Made by a program: the position numbers and the translations under genes. A stretch of DNA of 10,000 nt from Botryococcus braunii (lineage: Eukaryota > Chlorophyta > Trebouxiophyceae), in assembly GCA_002005505.1 (NCBI GenBank), contig KV908463.1:311200-321199 (forward strand), in the 5' to 3' direction. Below the pieces are notes generated by a model, which saw nothing but the letters and a program-made list of their open reading frames with translations, was not told the DNA's origin and searched no databases. Below, in pieces: positions 8,961 through 10,000 of the stretch; within the stretch, counting starts at the first letter, position 1; every line of letters starts with the position of its first letter.

Positions 8961-8996
8961 AGTACGGAGTCCGTACTACGGACCGTGGCCCACGGT
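8961..8996. repeat. Two adjacent inverted repeats
   Basis: AGTACGGA and TCCGTACT (8961-8977) are perfect 8-bp arms around one G. They are followed at 8982-8996 by ACCGTG and CACGGT around GCC. With the palindrome at 9074-9097 these make three perfect dyads within 140 bases. Confidence 0.6.
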
Positions 8997-9000
8997 TCAA

Positions 9001-9074
9001 TTTCAATGATTGAGTTAAGTTGGCTTCCAGGTCTGCATTTCAATGATTGATTTAAGTTGGCTTCCAGGCCTGCA
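9001..9074. repeat. Tandem direct repeat, two copies of 37 bp
   Basis: The units at 9001-9037 and 9038-9074 differ at only two positions (GAGTT versus GATTT, and GTCTG versus GCCTG). The low divergence suggests a fairly recent duplication. It lies between two sets of palindromes. Confidence 0.9.
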
Positions 9075-9097
9075 TGAAGTCGGAATTCCGACTTCAT
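9074..9097. repeat. Perfect 24-bp palindrome
   Basis: ATGAAGTCGGAA is followed directly by its exact reverse complement, with no spacer and no mismatch, and an EcoRI site sits at the centre. A 24-base perfect palindrome is not expected by chance in 10 kb. It directly abuts the 37-bp tandem repeat and the GC-rich patch. Confidence 0.9.
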
Positions 9098-9099
9098 TC

Positions 9100-9340
9100 A
9101 AGACGGAATCCAAGGTCGGCCGCGCCCGCCGCAGCCTCCGCGCTGGTGCGCGCCGCCGCCGGCTCTTGGACAGCTCCTTGGCAAGTTGGGCCGTGGCGCA
9201 TAGACGGGTAATGGGGCCCCGCGGCGGGCCCTGGCACAGGCGCGCAATGCTGGTCAATCTCAGGCCGTCGACTAGGATGCCACCATTGGTTCCTGCCACA
9301 TAGTGCCTAGCACCATCCCCCCCCCCGGGCCCCCCCAAAA
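9100..9340 (-). pseudogene. Possible Ty3/gypsy-type polyprotein relic (weak)
   Basis: This patch is far richer in G+C than its surroundings. The minus strand reads a basic protein fragment containing GPITR, then an Ala/Leu/Lys helix-like run and Arg-rich sequence. A GP(I/L/M)TRxRA motif followed by a charged helix is common near one end of plant Ty3/gypsy polyproteins. Here the motif is only partial (GPITRLCATAQLAKEL), and no protease, reverse transcriptase or integrase is present. The nearby palindromes and duplication fit mobile-element debris. A GC-rich exon fragment or chance is equally possible. Confidence 0.2.
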
Positions 9341-10000
9341 CAGGGGGTTGTGCCTAAGACACAGGGGGATTAAAGTCCCGTGAACATCAAAATTGATGTT
9401 AAGAAAGAAGTCCTCCGGCTCCCTTTTGGGAGATATTACTGTTACATTTGGTCATCGAACATATGCGGGACTGGATCAGGTTGCCGGTCGCCTTGCTTCA
9501 CACCGACCTTATGTTATAACTCATTAGATCGTGTGTTCAGTCTCACGGCTCATGCGCACTCTGACTTAGAACCTCCTGTGAAGGCACTCCAAGGAAACAT
9601 AGTCGGGCGTTAGACTTTTAATTAAAGGGTTTGAGCGCGTCGGGAAGAACCCACACCGCGTTGGCTTACATGAATACAGCAAAGCCACTCTAGAGATTGA
9701 GTCCAAAGCCGGTCAGACATACACACGCGATGCACAGGTGGGGGATGACCAATTCTGAACTGCACACCAAATCAAGCGTTTCCACACCGCAAGTGCTGCA
9801 GCCATTATGGAGAGACCAGATGCAAGCGTCTAACAGGGCACCAGTTGGGACAGTTGCTCCAGATCCTAGACCTCTTGAAGTACGCACCTGGCAGATGACT
9901 GGTCTCTGCCTCGGATGTATGTCCCGTGTTACGCTAGAAGCTGCTTCTCAGCAAAGCATATGCTCCTAAATTAATTCCCCTTCCAATGCAGAATCCAATC
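9341..10000. other. Right flank with no recognised gene
   Basis: Open frames here are under 100 codons and show no recognisable features. A dyad AACATCAA-AA-TTGATGTT lies at 9383-9400. ACAGGGGG occurs twice near 9340-9367. No RNA gene was recognised. Confidence 0.45.

Overview
This window looks like nuclear DNA of a multicellular eukaryote, most likely a land plant. The reasons are three: coding capacity is sparse and split by GT-AG introns; there are about 2 kb of long dinucleotide microsatellites; and two genes can be assembled by hand whose products look plant-like. One is a putative organelle-targeted Gly/Asp-rich protein and the other a secreted cysteine-rich protein resembling non-specific lipid-transfer proteins. 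Long (AC)n/(GT)n arrays are less typical of flowering plants, so a non-flowering plant (fern, lycophyte or bryophyte) is possible, but that is a guess. There is no sign of bacterial operons, CRISPR arrays, rRNA or tRNA.

Layout. 1-929: no gene, two small GC-rich hairpins. 930-2165 (+): a three-exon gene model, 212 codons, with a transit-peptide-like N-terminus, an Arg/Lys cluster, a Gly/Asp-rich stretch and one short hydrophobic segment; both splice junctions keep frame. 2166-4651: no convincing gene; a heat-shock-element-like site lies at 3769-3786. 4652-5629: a large compound microsatellite block of GA, CA, GT, ACGC and poly-G, followed by an imperfect ~65-bp duplication. 5630-6434: nothing recognised. 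6435-8426 (-): a candidate split gene for a signal-peptide-bearing Cys-rich protein. Its 771-base second intron holds the second microsatellite block (6927-7440), whose CA and GT arms are complementary. 8427-10000: no clear gene; a cluster of palindromes and a 37-bp tandem duplication (8961-9097) sits next to a GC-rich patch (9100-9340) that may be a retroelement relic.

The two genes point towards each other, with the microsatellite blocks between and inside them. Nothing shows that they act together. Gene models here rest on splice-site consensus, reading-frame agreement and protein character only; no homology search was possible. No clear undescribed system was found. The items most worth checking are the Cys-rich secreted gene, the microsatellite fold-back in its intron, and the palindrome cluster near 9 kb.
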